Made by a program: the position numbers and the translations under genes. A stretch of DNA of 64,000 nucleotides from Lachnospiraceae bacterium NE2001 (GTDB lineage: Bacteria; Bacillota; Clostridia; Lachnospirales; Lachnospiraceae). The DNA lies in NCBI GenBank assembly GCA_900110635.1, contig FOEK01000014.1:31458-95457 (forward strand), read 5' to 3'. The notes under the pieces were generated by a model. It was given only the letters and a program-made list of their open reading frames with translations. It was not told where the DNA came from and made no database searches. Below are positions 35,727 through 44,451 of the stretch, piece after piece; the first letter of the stretch is position 1; each line of letters begins with the position of its first letter.

Positions 35727-35951
35727 ATGTTTATAAAAGTGAGGGATTACAACGATGGTCAGAATATTATCATTCTAAATACTGATAATATTGTAAAAAT
35801 TAAGGAAACTTTTGACAACAGATTTAACACCGGAGGGAACATATATATTATAGAGACTGTTGCAAGCAATGATAAAATGGGTCTCAGCACCATAGCAATT
35901 GACCATTCAGACGCCCATTATCTGTTTACGCAGCTTGGTATTACTATGTAA
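35727..35951 (+). CDS. Small protein of unknown function
   Basis: A 74-residue protein I do not recognise. An excellent ribosome site (GGGAGG, ten bases upstream) and normal codon use support it. It is rich in Ile, Asn and Asp, has no membrane segment or signal, and looks like a small beta-strand protein (FIKVRDYNDGQNIIILNTDNIVKI, seen as two strands around a turn). It lies between an extracellular EEP hydrolase and a secreted cell-wall-binding protein. Confidence 0.7.
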   Translation: MFIKVRDYNDGQNIIILNTDNIVKIKETFDNRFNTGGNIYIIETVASNDKMGLSTIAIDHSDAHYLFTQLGITM

Positions 35952-36120
35952 TATCAAATATATTAAGGGATATTTAATATATTTTAATATATTGTATATC
36001 TAATTAATAAAATAAGTAGCTAAACCAAATATTTTGTTCTTGTTATTTTTCGTAATTAAGAATAAAATATAATGGTTAACTATATAAAGCTAACTATAAA
36101 AAAGTGAAGGGAGAAAAAAA

Positions 36121-36942
36121 ATGAAGAGATTAGTAAGTATAGTTTTAGCAATCGCGATAGTCTTTGGCTTCGCAATAATTCCTGGTGGAAAAGCAGACGC
36201 TGCTGGTTATCCCACAATTACAGCTAGAAAAGCACAGTACACAGGTGAGAATGGTAATATGTGTACTATTTGCGAGTATGACACTGTTAGCCAGTATAAG
36301 TGGGAGAAGATAGTCATCGATATCTACGATGCAACTGGAAACAGAATTGGTGGAACATCTAAGACTCTTTATAACACTGACCGTGAGCTTGCAGCAGGCG
36401 GAAGAGATTCTTTCAGCTATTCAGCACAGCCAAATAACATGCCTGTTGGAACAACACTTACAGTTGTTGCTAAGATTCAGTATTCTACAGATAACGGTTC
36501 AACTTATGTTGATGCACCTAATCCACAGACTACAACATTTGTTATTACAGCTAAAGAAGGTTCACACAGCAATGAGTGGTATAATGGTTACTGGTACAAT
36601 GCTGATGGAAGCCAGACATACACAGCTACACTGTTCTGGCAGGGTGGCGGAAGCAGATGGTATGTTATGGATTCAAAGGGCTGGTATCCAAAGAGCGAAT
36701 GGGTTAAAATCGACGGTTCTTGGTATTATTTCACAGCTAGCGGATATATGGATTATTCTGAATATCGTGATGGATATTGGTTAAATGCTGACGGTACCTG
36801 CAGTTCTACTTACACACATGGTAAGTGGTGCAGCGATTCAAAGGGTTGGTGGTATGAGGATAACGGATGGTATCCTGTAAATCAGTCACTTTGGATTGAT
36901 GGTGTACAGTATTACTTCGGCGCTGACGGATATATGCAGTAA
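36121..36942 (+). CDS. Secreted protein with C-terminal cell-wall-binding repeats
   Basis: A signal peptide is clear (MKRLVSIVLAIAIVFGFAII, cleavage probably after GGKADA near residue 28). An Ig-like beta domain of about 120 residues follows (30-150), then a C-terminal Trp/Tyr/Gly-rich region (about 160-273) of choline-binding/CW-type repeats: GWYPKSEWVKIDGSWYYF with DASGYM-like TASGYMDY, then GWYPVNQSLWIDGVQYYF with GADGYM. Such repeats hold proteins to the wall, in some species through choline on teichoic acids. No catalytic domain is seen. GAAGGGAG precedes the ATG and a strong terminator follows, so it is a single-gene unit. The choline-transport/kinase pair lies 1 kb downstream. Confidence 0.85.
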   Translation: MKRLVSIVLAIAIVFGFAIIPGGKADAAGYPTITARKAQYTGENGNMCTICEYDTVSQYKWEKIVIDIYDATGNRIGGTSKTLYNTDRELAAGGRDSFSYSAQPNNMPVGTTLTVVAKIQYSTDNGSTYVDAPNPQTTTFVITAKEGSHSNEWYNGYWYNADGSQTYTATLFWQGGGSRWYVMDSKGWYPKSEWVKIDGSWYYFTASGYMDYSEYRDGYWLNADGTCSSTYTHGKWCSDSKGWWYEDNGWYPVNQSLWIDGVQYYFGADGYMQ

Positions 36943-36963
36943 ATCATATAATCTTAAGACATT

Positions 36964-37004
36964 TAGTCCTGGCAGATATTATATTTGCCAGGACTATTAT
37001 TTTG
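36964..37004 (+). terminator. Rho-independent terminator
   Basis: TAGTCCTGGCA pairs perfectly with TGCCAGGACTA (11 bases) around an 11-base loop, followed by TTATTTT. It closes the cell-wall-binding protein gene. Confidence 0.88.
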
Positions 37005-37090
37005 GTATTATTATTTACGTATTACTATTATTTTACTATTTAAAAATCACCAAATGAGGACGGTTCTCGATTAGTGATTGAGGAATTGCA

Positions 37091-37885
37091 ATGAAGATTA
37101 GATTAGATAAATATCTGGCCGATACAGGTCTAGGAACCAGAACTGAGGTGAAAGCTCTTGTAAAGAATGGAGCTGTTTCATTAAATGATATGCCAGTTAA
37201 AGATAGCTCATTAAAGATTGATACTGAAACGGATATTATCAAGGTTCACGGTAAAATAATCGGCTACTATGAATATGAATATTATATGCTGAGTAAACCT
37301 GCTGGAATTATAACTGCATCCAGGGACAAAAAAGCTAAAACAGTTCTCGATCTTATAGAGGATAAAAAAAGACGAGATCTTTTTCCTGTTGGAAGACTGG
37401 ATAAGGATACTGAGGGGCTTCTTCTTATTACCAATGATGGTGATATGGCACATAAATTGTTATCACCCAAGAAGCATGTGTCAAAGACTTATATTGCATT
37501 TGTCTCAGGAGAAATACCAGATAATATATATCAGCTGTTTAAGGATGGACTGGATATCGGAGATGATAAGAAGACTAAACCTGCTGAGTTAAAGCTATAC
37601 CCAAGTATTTCTGAACTCTGTAATGTATATCCTGATAATATGATAGAAGAGAAGTATAATCTGATTGCAAATGATACCTCTGACTCATTAAATATATTTG
37701 AGATTACAATTACTGAAGGACGATATCATGAAATAAAAAGAATGTTCGAAGCAGTTGGATGCGCGGTTGTATATCTTAAAAGATACAGTATGGGAAGTAT
37801 ATTACTTGATTTTAGTCTGAAACCTGGAGAGTATCGTATATTAACTGACGAAGAATTATCTAAACTAAAATCTATATACACTTGA
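37091..37885 (+). CDS. RsuA/RluB-family pseudouridine synthase
   Basis: Modifies a uridine in rRNA. An S4 domain covers 1-50 (IRLDKYLADTGLGTRTEVKALV in two helices), then the catalytic domain with GRLDKDTEG (Asp104) and the RsuA-type end EGRYHEIKRMFEAVG. The length of 264 residues fits RsuA/YtzG type enzymes, which act on 16S rRNA, rather than the longer RluB/RluF. One Lachnospiraceae-type insertion (about 175-205) is seen. GAGG lies nine bases before the ATG. The promoter of the next genes overlaps its stop codon. Confidence 0.9.
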   Translation: MKIRLDKYLADTGLGTRTEVKALVKNGAVSLNDMPVKDSSLKIDTETDIIKVHGKIIGYYEYEYYMLSKPAGIITASRDKKAKTVLDLIEDKKRRDLFPVGRLDKDTEGLLLITNDGDMAHKLLSPKKHVSKTYIAFVSGEIPDNIYQLFKDGLDIGDDKKTKPAELKLYPSISELCNVYPDNMIEEKYNLIANDTSDSLNIFEITITEGRYHEIKRMFEAVGCAVVYLKRYSMGSILLDFSLKPGEYRILTDEELSKLKSIYT

Positions 37886-37910
37886 CATTAAGCGTATATC
37901 CTTTTATAAT
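37882..37910 (+). promoter_or_regulatory. Consensus sigma-A promoter of the kinase-transporter pair
   Basis: TTGACA (37882-37887), exactly 17 bases, TATAAT (37905-37910). Both hexamers are perfect. The -35 overlaps the stop codon of the upstream synthase. It gives a leader of about 48 bases before GTG 37965. Confidence 0.9.
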
Positions 37911-37964
37911 GTTCATCATATATTGTATATTTACCATTCGTGAACAAATAAAAGGAGAGAGGAC

Positions 37965-38876
37965 GTGAACAAAGAATTACTAAATGTTATTTGTGATGTA
38001 ATGAATGTGGATGAGTCAGAGATTTCAAATATTGAAAGACTCACCAGTGGTATGACTAACAAAGGATATGTCTTTACGTATAAAGATGAAAGATATATCA
38101 TACGTATTCCTGGAGTTGGAACCGACAAGATGGTAAACCGAACACAGGAAGCATCCGTATATAGTACCATCGACGGCCTGGGATTTAGTGATGATATCAT
38201 ATATATCAATCCTGAAAATGGTATTAAAGTTTCTAAGTTTCTCGAGGATACACACGTATGTGATCCATTTAACGATCACGATGTTATCCTTTCTTTAAAA
38301 ACTCTTTGTAGATTACACAGTATGAAGCTTAAAGTTGATTATCATTGGGATACATACAGAGAGTTTGATCTATATGATTCTATGTGGCAGGGTCAGCCAT
38401 CAATTTTTAGCGATTACGAAGAAATAAAAAATGAGATATTAGGACTACGTGGATTTATTGAGGAAAATGTCGAGGAGAATATTCTGACACATGTTGATCC
38501 TAACCATACCAATAATCTTATTACTAATGATCCAAAGAATCCAAAGGCTTATCTGATAGATTGGGAGTTTGCATCAATGTATGATCCCCATATCGATCTT
38601 GTGTGCTTTGCAATATTTGCATTTTATGATCGTGAACGTATGGAATGGTATATTGATAAATACTTTGAAATTAGAAATCAGGAATGCAGCTACGATACAA
38701 GAACTAAGATATATGCATATATTGCAACCTACGGTCTTCTTTGGACCAGCTGGGCTGAGGCTAAACGAATAGAAGGACAGGATTTAACAGACTATGCGAA
38801 GGTTCAGTATAAGTATGCAAAGGATTATCTAAAGATAGTTCAGGATAGACTTGGTAAGAAGGAGGAAGTAGCATGA
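37965..38876 (+). CDS. Choline/ethanolamine kinase-like phosphotransferase (LicA type)
   Basis: Aminoglycoside-phosphotransferase fold kinase. Visible are an N-terminal lobe with RLTSGMTNKGYVF, the catalytic loop HVDPNHTNN (His176, Asp178, Asn183) and the metal site LIDWEFA (Asp199), a pattern shared with LicA choline kinases. The 303 residues are complete. The GTG start follows AAAGGAGAG. It overlaps by four bases a BCCT-family transporter gene, whose known substrates are choline, betaine and carnitine. This supports choline, or a related amino alcohol, as the substrate. No cytidylyltransferase (LicC) or LicD is in the window. Confidence 0.8.
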   Translation: MNKELLNVICDVMNVDESEISNIERLTSGMTNKGYVFTYKDERYIIRIPGVGTDKMVNRTQEASVYSTIDGLGFSDDIIYINPENGIKVSKFLEDTHVCDPFNDHDVILSLKTLCRLHSMKLKVDYHWDTYREFDLYDSMWQGQPSIFSDYEEIKNEILGLRGFIEENVEENILTHVDPNHTNNLITNDPKNPKAYLIDWEFASMYDPHIDLVCFAIFAFYDRERMEWYIDKYFEIRNQECSYDTRTKIYAYIATYGLLWTSWAEAKRIEGQDLTDYAKVQYKYAKDYLKIVQDRLGKKEEVA

Positions 38877-40462
38877 GTACACAGGCATCGGTAATCTCCA
38901 AGAAAAATATATCATTTGACAATAGTAACGAAAATAAGTCTGGAAATATTGATTGGATAACAATGATTCTTCCTCTCGCTTTTGTAGCAATAATGTTTGC
39001 ATTTATCATTTCCAAACCTCAGCAGTCTGAGTATTATATCAGGATTGTCAGAAGCTTTGTTGGTGATGATTGTGGACTTTATTATCAGGTTATTGCCGGC
39101 GGCATCTTTGTTGTGACAATGTATATGGCATTTTCAAAGATTGGTTCTATAAAGCTGGGTGCTAAATCAGATAAGAAGGCTTATTCAGACTTCAAATGGG
39201 GCTCAATGATTTTTACATCAACAATGGGCGCAGATATACTTTTCTATTCGCTTACTGAATGGTCAATGTATGCTGGAGATCAGTATGTAGTTGATAAGGG
39301 CGTAGAAGAGTGGGCTCCAACATATGCACTGTTTCATTGGGGACCTATCGGTTGGGGCATGTATATAGTTTTGGCAGTTGCATTTGGTTATATGATCAAT
39401 GTAAAGAAATGCAATAAGCAGAAGTTTTCTGAGGCTTGCAGACCTGTTCTTGGTGACAAGTTAGTTGATGGTCCTGTAGGTAAGGCTATAGATATAATCG
39501 CTGTATTTGCTCTTATCTGTGGTGTTTCTACAACATTTTCTGTTTCTACTCCTGTGCTTTCAGAGGCGCTTAGCAGAGTTGGTGGTTTCCATCCGAATGC
39601 TACAATGCAGGTTATATTTATTCTGATCATAACTTGTGTTTATACTTTAGCGGTTGTACTTGGTATGAAGGGTATATCAAAGCTTTCTAGTATTTGTACA
39701 TATCTTTTCCTTGGACTTCTCGCTTATTTCTTCCTCTTTGGCGGGGAACAGAGATTCATTCTGGAATCTTCATATCAGTCACTTGGTAAGATGGTTCAGC
39801 ATCTTACAGAGCTTACAACTTATATGGATCCTCTCCGTAAGAATTCATTTCCTCAGAACTGGAGCATATATTACTGGGCTTACTGGTTAGTATATTGTGC
39901 TGGTACACCATTCTTTATTGGAGCAATAAGTAAGGGTAGAACTATAAAGAATACAGTTCTTGGTGGATATGCCTGGGCACTTGCTGGAACATTTATGTCA
40001 TTTATGGTCCTTGGTAATTATGCTATGGCTCAGCAGTATAGACATAGTGTTGATATTATCGGATATGTTGATGGTGGTGCTACATATTCTGAGGCAGTTA
40101 TCAAGATATTTGATACAATGCCGCTTCCAGCATTTGGACTATTATTACTCATAGTGACTATGATAACATTTTATTCTACAACTATTGATAGTATCACTAT
40201 GGTTATTTCAACTTATTCATATAAGAAGATTGAAACAGGTGTTGAGCCTGACAAGAAGGTTCTTGTATTCTGGTCACTTATCCTTGTTGTACTTCCTATA
40301 GCTATGATACTTACTGGTAGATCATATTATTGCATACAGTCAATAACAATTATTGGTGCTGCACCAATTGGTCTTATAATGGTGATCATAATCCTGGCAT
40401 TCTTCAAAGATGTAAAAAAACGGAAGGAACTGAAAAAGGAAGAACAGGTTCTGGAAGAATAA
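38873..40462 (+). CDS. BCCT-family transporter
   Basis: Secondary transporter for betaine, choline or carnitine, usually driven by Na+ or H+. Twelve membrane segments can be traced in 529 residues. The BCCT signature is present in diverged form: WSIYYWAYWLVYCAGTPFF and IGAISKGRTIKN in place of the usual WTxFYWAWW...RISRGRTIRE pattern, and TTIDSITMVISTY near the end. The missing Arg ahead of the signature (AISKGRT) marks it as an unusual branch. It is translationally coupled to the kinase-like gene (ATGA overlap), a transport-then-phosphorylate arrangement. Confidence 0.9.
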   Translation: MSTQASVISKKNISFDNSNENKSGNIDWITMILPLAFVAIMFAFIISKPQQSEYYIRIVRSFVGDDCGLYYQVIAGGIFVVTMYMAFSKIGSIKLGAKSDKKAYSDFKWGSMIFTSTMGADILFYSLTEWSMYAGDQYVVDKGVEEWAPTYALFHWGPIGWGMYIVLAVAFGYMINVKKCNKQKFSEACRPVLGDKLVDGPVGKAIDIIAVFALICGVSTTFSVSTPVLSEALSRVGGFHPNATMQVIFILIITCVYTLAVVLGMKGISKLSSICTYLFLGLLAYFFLFGGEQRFILESSYQSLGKMVQHLTELTTYMDPLRKNSFPQNWSIYYWAYWLVYCAGTPFFIGAISKGRTIKNTVLGGYAWALAGTFMSFMVLGNYAMAQQYRHSVDIIGYVDGGATYSEAVIKIFDTMPLPAFGLLLLIVTMITFYSTTIDSITMVISTYSYKKIETGVEPDKKVLVFWSLILVVLPIAMILTGRSYYCIQSITIIGAAPIGLIMVIIILAFFKDVKKRKELKKEEQVLEE

Positions 40463-40486
40463 ATATTTATAGTATTTGCTGATTAG

Positions 40487-40548
40487 ATGAAGTATTATGT
40501 TACTGTTAGACAGATGTGTCTAATAGGCCATAATACTTCATTTTCTCG
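40487..40548 (+). terminator. Terminator after the BCCT transporter gene
   Basis: ATGAAGTATTATG pairs with CATAATACTTCAT (13 bases), with an inner stem TTAGACA/TGTCTAA, followed by TTTTCTCGTTTT. Confidence 0.82.
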
Positions 40549-40610
40549 TTTTATGTCGTATACAATCAGGAAATGATCCGGTAATCTGCAAAGGAAAGGA
40601 GGAGCCCCAG

Positions 40611-41852
40611 ATGGACCAAATAAAAACTGGTAAGTTCTTAAAAGAACTTCGTAAAGAAAAAGGAATCACTCAGCAGGAGTTGGCTGATAAGCTTGGGGTA
40701 TCAGGAAGATCTGTCTCAAGATGGGAGACTGGTACAAATATGCCTGATATTGCTCTTCTTGTAGATATAGCAGATTTCTACGAGGTAGACGTAAGAGAAT
40801 TAATTGAAGGAGAAAAAAATGCCTCGTATACTTCAGGTGATTCCGAGTCCGTTGATGGGACTGAAAATGCAGATATGATGAATGAGGAATTAAGAGAAGT
40901 TGCAGAAAAAATGGCTGATTATGCAGATACTGAGAAAAGTAAGCTTCTGAGGACAGTTAGACTTATAGGTATTATCGGAAGTTTCCTGCTTACTATCAGT
41001 ATAGTTTTACAGGGTGTTGCTTATAATCCAAGCTTTATGAGTTTTGGTGGTATTGTGCTATCATTTGGCGCTTTGCTTGCTCTAGTTATAGTAACCTTAT
41101 ATGTAAATGGAATCCTTCAGAAAATGGTTAAGAAGTCCGGATTTTCGCTTGCAGTTAAGGTTTGTCTCATTGCTCTGGTTGTAATTGCTGTTAGATTTTT
41201 ATTTGCTATTATAGTAACGATAGCCATATTTAGTATGGAAATCACCGGAGTGAAGCGTGATAATATAAAAGGTTTGGAAAATTATAACAAACAGGAAATA
41301 CTTAAAGAGTATCGCAGTGATCTTAATTCGCCTTTAATGACATTTCCTGATGATGTAAGCAAGGTTAAAGAAGGCGATTATCACGCTAAGCTTAAATACG
41401 GATTACTGGATACTGATGGATATTTAATTCTTGAAGCTACATATGAACACGAAGATTATCTTGCAGAAGTAGATAGATTATCTAATATTGAATGTACGAT
41501 TGAGTTTGATCCTTATAATGGTAAGAGGGGAGATCCAGCAACAGTTACTAATCATATAAAGTATGATGATACAATGTATAAATATCCGGCATATATTGCC
41601 AGTGACGGCTTTGATGAAGTATATGAATATGCACTCCTGGATGAAGAAAATGACCGGATAATATATGTGATCCTTAGCTATCCTGAATCCTTAAATCTTT
41701 CGAAATATAAAGATTATATAAAACCTAATACAAAGGATTATAGTTATTATGGAGATATATGGGATACCAGCTCTGTAATGGACCGATTTACTATATATTA
41801 TGGAAAATTCGATGGAATAGATGGTATGATCGGATATACTGATCCGGAGTAG
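40611..41852 (+). CDS. XRE-family transcription regulator with membrane domain
   Basis: An N-terminal helix-turn-helix (about 8-60: GKFLKELRKEKGITQQELADKL, read as two helices, then VSGRSVSRWETG) is fused to a charged linker and about three membrane segments (about 118-140, 145-168, 182-206), then a C-terminal domain of about 190 residues that would lie outside the cell. This layout suggests a one-component membrane sensor that binds DNA directly. Signal and target genes are unknown. AAAGGAGG precedes the ATG. The C-terminal domain is not one I recognise. Confidence 0.85.
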   Translation: MDQIKTGKFLKELRKEKGITQQELADKLGVSGRSVSRWETGTNMPDIALLVDIADFYEVDVRELIEGEKNASYTSGDSESVDGTENADMMNEELREVAEKMADYADTEKSKLLRTVRLIGIIGSFLLTISIVLQGVAYNPSFMSFGGIVLSFGALLALVIVTLYVNGILQKMVKKSGFSLAVKVCLIALVVIAVRFLFAIIVTIAIFSMEITGVKRDNIKGLENYNKQEILKEYRSDLNSPLMTFPDDVSKVKEGDYHAKLKYGLLDTDGYLILEATYEHEDYLAEVDRLSNIECTIEFDPYNGKRGDPATVTNHIKYDDTMYKYPAYIASDGFDEVYEYALLDEENDRIIYVILSYPESLNLSKYKDYIKPNTKDYSYYGDIWDTSSVMDRFTIYYGKFDGIDGMIGYTDPE

Positions 41853-41872
41853 ATATAGATAGTATAGTTATT

Positions 41873-42769
41873 ATGAAACAAAGAACACTTAACAATTATT
41901 TACGAGAGCGATTTGGACAGAAAATCTATAAGATATCAATAGATGGCGGATTTACCTGTCCAAACAGAGATGGCACCCTTGGAAATAGAGGGTGCATTTT
42001 CTGTTCCGCTGGAGGTTCAGGAGATTTTGCTGAAGACAGAAATATGTCTATATCAGAACAGATTGAAAATGGTAAAAAACGAGTAGAATCTAAGATGCCT
42101 AAAGGAAGAGATAAGGCTTCAAATAAGTATATTGCATATTTTCAGGCTTTTACTAATACATATGCACCTGTAGAACGTCTAAGAGCTTTATATACAGAAG
42201 CAATTGAGTCACCTGATATTGTAGCTATTTCCATAGGAACAAGGCCTGACTGCCTTCCTGAGGACGTCCTGGAACTTCTGGAAGAATTAAATAAAATAAA
42301 ACCTGTATGGGTTGAACTTGGACTTCAGACTATACATGAAAAGTCTGCTAAGTATATAAGACGCGGATATCCTTTATCAGTTTATGATACAGCAGTTGAC
42401 GCGCTAAAAAAAAGAAGGATAGAAACTATAACTCATGTTATTCTCGGAATTCCAGGAGAAACAAAGGATGAAATGTTAGAAACTGTGAAATATGTAGGAG
42501 AGAGTGGTGTTAAGGGAATTAAGCTGCAACTACTCCACGTACTGAAAGGAACAGATTTAGCAGAAGACTATAAAAATGGTCTCTTTAAATGTATGTCCCT
42601 TGACGAGTACATAGAATTAGTTGCAGCTTGCCTAGAGTATCTTCCAACGGATGTCGTCATTCATAGAATGACTGGCGACGGTCCTAAAAGTATTTTGATT
42701 GCCCCTGAATGGTCAGGTGACAAAAAGAGGGTTCTAAATGCTTTAAACAAAAAGCTTTCAATTAATTAA
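41873..42769 (+). CDS. YhcC-type (TIGR01212) radical SAM protein
   Basis: Radical SAM enzyme of the YhcC family; reaction not established. The iron-sulfur cysteines are Cys29, Cys41 and Cys44 (FTCPNRDGTLGNRGCIFC), the CX11CX2C spacing that is normal for this family rather than CX3CX2C. Other family blocks are YFQAFTNTYAPVE, GTRPDCLP, WVELGLQTIHE and GIPGETKDEML. The 298 residues are full length. It follows the XRE gene after 20 bases without an obvious ribosome site. Confidence 0.92.
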   Translation: MKQRTLNNYLRERFGQKIYKISIDGGFTCPNRDGTLGNRGCIFCSAGGSGDFAEDRNMSISEQIENGKKRVESKMPKGRDKASNKYIAYFQAFTNTYAPVERLRALYTEAIESPDIVAISIGTRPDCLPEDVLELLEELNKIKPVWVELGLQTIHEKSAKYIRRGYPLSVYDTAVDALKKRRIETITHVILGIPGETKDEMLETVKYVGESGVKGIKLQLLHVLKGTDLAEDYKNGLFKCMSLDEYIELVAACLEYLPTDVVIHRMTGDGPKSILIAPEWSGDKKRVLNALNKKLSIN

Positions 42770-42913
42770 AGCTACCACTTAATGCCTTTCTTTTATTCAT
42801 AACTGATCACCTCCACAAAACCAACTATATGAATATTTGTTAAAAGAATAATACAATATAATAGTGAAGGTCATATAGAAATATCGTCACAAAAAAGAGT
42901 AATATCAGCACAA

Positions 42914-42955
42914 AAATAATGTCAATGGAGAGATAATTTTCCATTGACATTATTT
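42914..42955 (-). terminator. Terminator of the recombinase gene
   Basis: AATAATGTCAATGGA pairs with TCCATTGACATTATT. On the minus strand a T-run (from the A-run at 42912-42916) follows, so it fits the end of the minus-strand recombinase gene, 50 bases upstream in that direction. The rest of the gap 42770-43003 shows nothing else I can support. Confidence 0.8.
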
Positions 42956-43003
42956 AATAAATGTGATAGTTTACATAATATAATTATGGTAACTAAATGA
43001 TGC

Positions 43004-44107
43004 TTATTCATCATCGATTGAATCTGTATTCATTTTTTCAGCAAGAGATGTATCCTTGGAAACGGATTCACGAAGTGTAACCTTGTTGCGAGCACCACGT
43101 TTTCTTTCCTGATCAATATCAGCATAATGCTTACGTGTTGTATTAACATCTTTATGGCCAAGAACGTCTGCCACAAGGTAAATATCACCGGTTTCCTGAT
43201 AAAGTGCTGTACCATAGGTGCTTCGAAGCTTATGTGGAGTTATCTTTTTAAGCGGTGTTGTTACACGAGAATACTTCTTGACCATATTTTCTACAGTTCT
43301 AACTGATATACGTTTTCTTTGAGAGGAGAGGAAGAGTGCATCTTCATGACCATCAGCAGGTATGATTTTCTCTCGTTCATCCAGATAATCCTGTATATAA
43401 CTGCTGGCTTCATCTGAAAAGTAAACAAATGCTTCATTTCCACCTTTTCTGGTAACCTTTACTCTGGAATTATCAAAATCTACATCATCTATATTGAGAC
43501 CAACGGTTTCAGAAACACGAAGCCCGGTACTAAGCATCAGTGTTAAAAGGGCTAGATCGCGGGTTTTATCCCGTTCGTGAAACTTTTGCTGACGTTCAGT
43601 CAGGTTGGTTCCATATTCAACGGTATCCAGAAAGTCGGCGGTTTCATTTGCCTCCATACGAGTTATGGTTTTCTCCTTAATTTTAGGAGTTTTTACCTTT
43701 TCTGTAACGTTTTGTGATATGCAATCATTGATATACAGATACTTGAAAAAGGCTCGTAAACCTACAAGTTTTCGCTTTTTTGAGGCGTTATCGTTGGTGT
43801 ATTCACGGCCATTTCGAACATAATATGACAGATAATCCAGATATTCCTCGATATCACGGGCTTCTAATCTATTTATATCATCGTATGTAATTTCATACAT
43901 TTCTTTCTTTTTTAGGAAGGGATTTTCGGATTGTAAGAATTCGAAAAAATATTTGATATCATGGGCGTAGGCAATACGGGTACGTGGCTGGGTTGTGGTT
44001 TCTATAGAACGCATAAAATCTTTTACGTATGGAGGAAGTTCGGACAGGATTGAACGTAGTTCAAGGATTTGTTTTTTTGAGAGCTGTTTGGCGTAGGATT
44101 CGGACAT
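43004..44107 (-). CDS. XerS-like tyrosine recombinase
   Basis: Site-specific DNA recombinase. A SAM-like N-terminal core-binding domain (about 20-125) precedes the catalytic domain with a complete set: Arg197 (STGLRVSE), Lys221 (TRKGGN), His292 and Arg295 (HKLR), His318 (GHKD) and Tyr328 (RKHYAD). At 367 residues with an extended N-terminus it resembles the single-recombinase XerS group (356 residues in streptococci) more than the 290-300 residue XerC/XerD pair. No phage or transposon genes adjoin it, which favours a chromosomal role. GGAGGT lies four bases before the ATG. A palindromic element and a dif-like site lie just upstream. XerS assignment is from memory of the family and not certain. 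Confidence 0.85.
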   Translation of the reverse strand: MSESYAKQLSKKQILELRSILSELPPYVKDFMRSIETTTQPRTRIAYAHDIKYFFEFLQSENPFLKKKEMYEITYDDINRLEARDIEEYLDYLSYYVRNGREYTNDNASKKRKLVGLRAFFKYLYINDCISQNVTEKVKTPKIKEKTITRMEANETADFLDTVEYGTNLTERQQKFHERDKTRDLALLTLMLSTGLRVSETVGLNIDDVDFDNSRVKVTRKGGNEAFVYFSDEASSYIQDYLDEREKIIPADGHEDALFLSSQRKRISVRTVENMVKKYSRVTTPLKKITPHKLRSTYGTALYQETGDIYLVADVLGHKDVNTTRKHYADIDQERKRGARNKVTLRESVSKDTSLAEKMNTDSIDDE

Positions 44108-44175
44108 AGGGACCTCCGGGGGAAATCTTATAATATGAATAAATAAAAAAATAATAATTGTGAGAAACGCAACTT

Positions 44176-44344
44176 ATATAGCAGTGCTAATCGATAAACC
44201 CGGCGACAAAAGTCGCCGGTCGGCAGCAAGCTGCCTTATGTTTATCGATTCCGGGCTGCCGCCCGTATAAATATGCGATAGATAGTACTTCTTAGCGTGC
44301 AAGCACGCACGAAGCACTACTTTCGCATATTTGCACTGCTATAT
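44176..44344. repeat. Multi-branched palindromic element with 12-base terminal inverted repeats
   Basis: Perfect terminal inverted repeats ATATAGCAGTGC (44176-44187, 44333-44344) enclose three arms. Arm 1: AATCGATAAAC/GTTTATCGATT (44189-44199, 44240-44250), itself holding CCGGCGAC-AAAA-GTCGCCGG (44200-44219) and GGCAGC/GCTGCC (44222-44235). Arm 2: CGGGC-TGCC-GCCCG (44252-44265). Arm 3: AAATATGCGA/TCGCATATTT (44269-44278, 44323-44332) with TAGTACTTC/GAAGCACTA and GCGTGC/GCACGC inside. Nearly every base is paired. It fills most of the 343-base gap between the recombinase and maf genes. No coding potential is seen. It may be a non-autonomous mobile repeat, a structured RNA or a recombination substrate. 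Confidence 0.88.
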
Positions 44345-44374
44345 TTTCGCAAAACTATGGTTTCACGAATAAAT
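44343..44374. other. Candidate dif-like recombination site
   Basis: An imperfect inverted repeat: left arm ATTTTCGCAAAAC (44343-44355), right arm GGTTTCACGAATAAAT (44359-44374). The left core CGCAAAACTAT is close to the CGAAAAACTAT of the streptococcal XerS site as I remember it. It lies 236 bases from the XerS-like gene, abutting the branched element. Confidence 0.35.
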
Positions 44375-44451
44375 ATATATTACAATAATACTACTGTTTT
44401 CCTTTAAAATCAAGGGTTTATCATAAAAACTTGACGTTTATTTATCACATT

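Noticed and set aside
37911..37964. Riboswitch in the leader of the kinase-transporter pair
   Set aside because: The leader is only about 50 bases, with a weak GTTCA/TGAAC dyad and no recognisable aptamer.
43004..44350. Integrative element or prophage remnant led by the tyrosine recombinase
   Set aside because: No excisionase, replication, relaxase or phage genes adjoin it, no tRNA attachment site is near, and the flanks are housekeeping genes. A chromosomal Xer role fits better.
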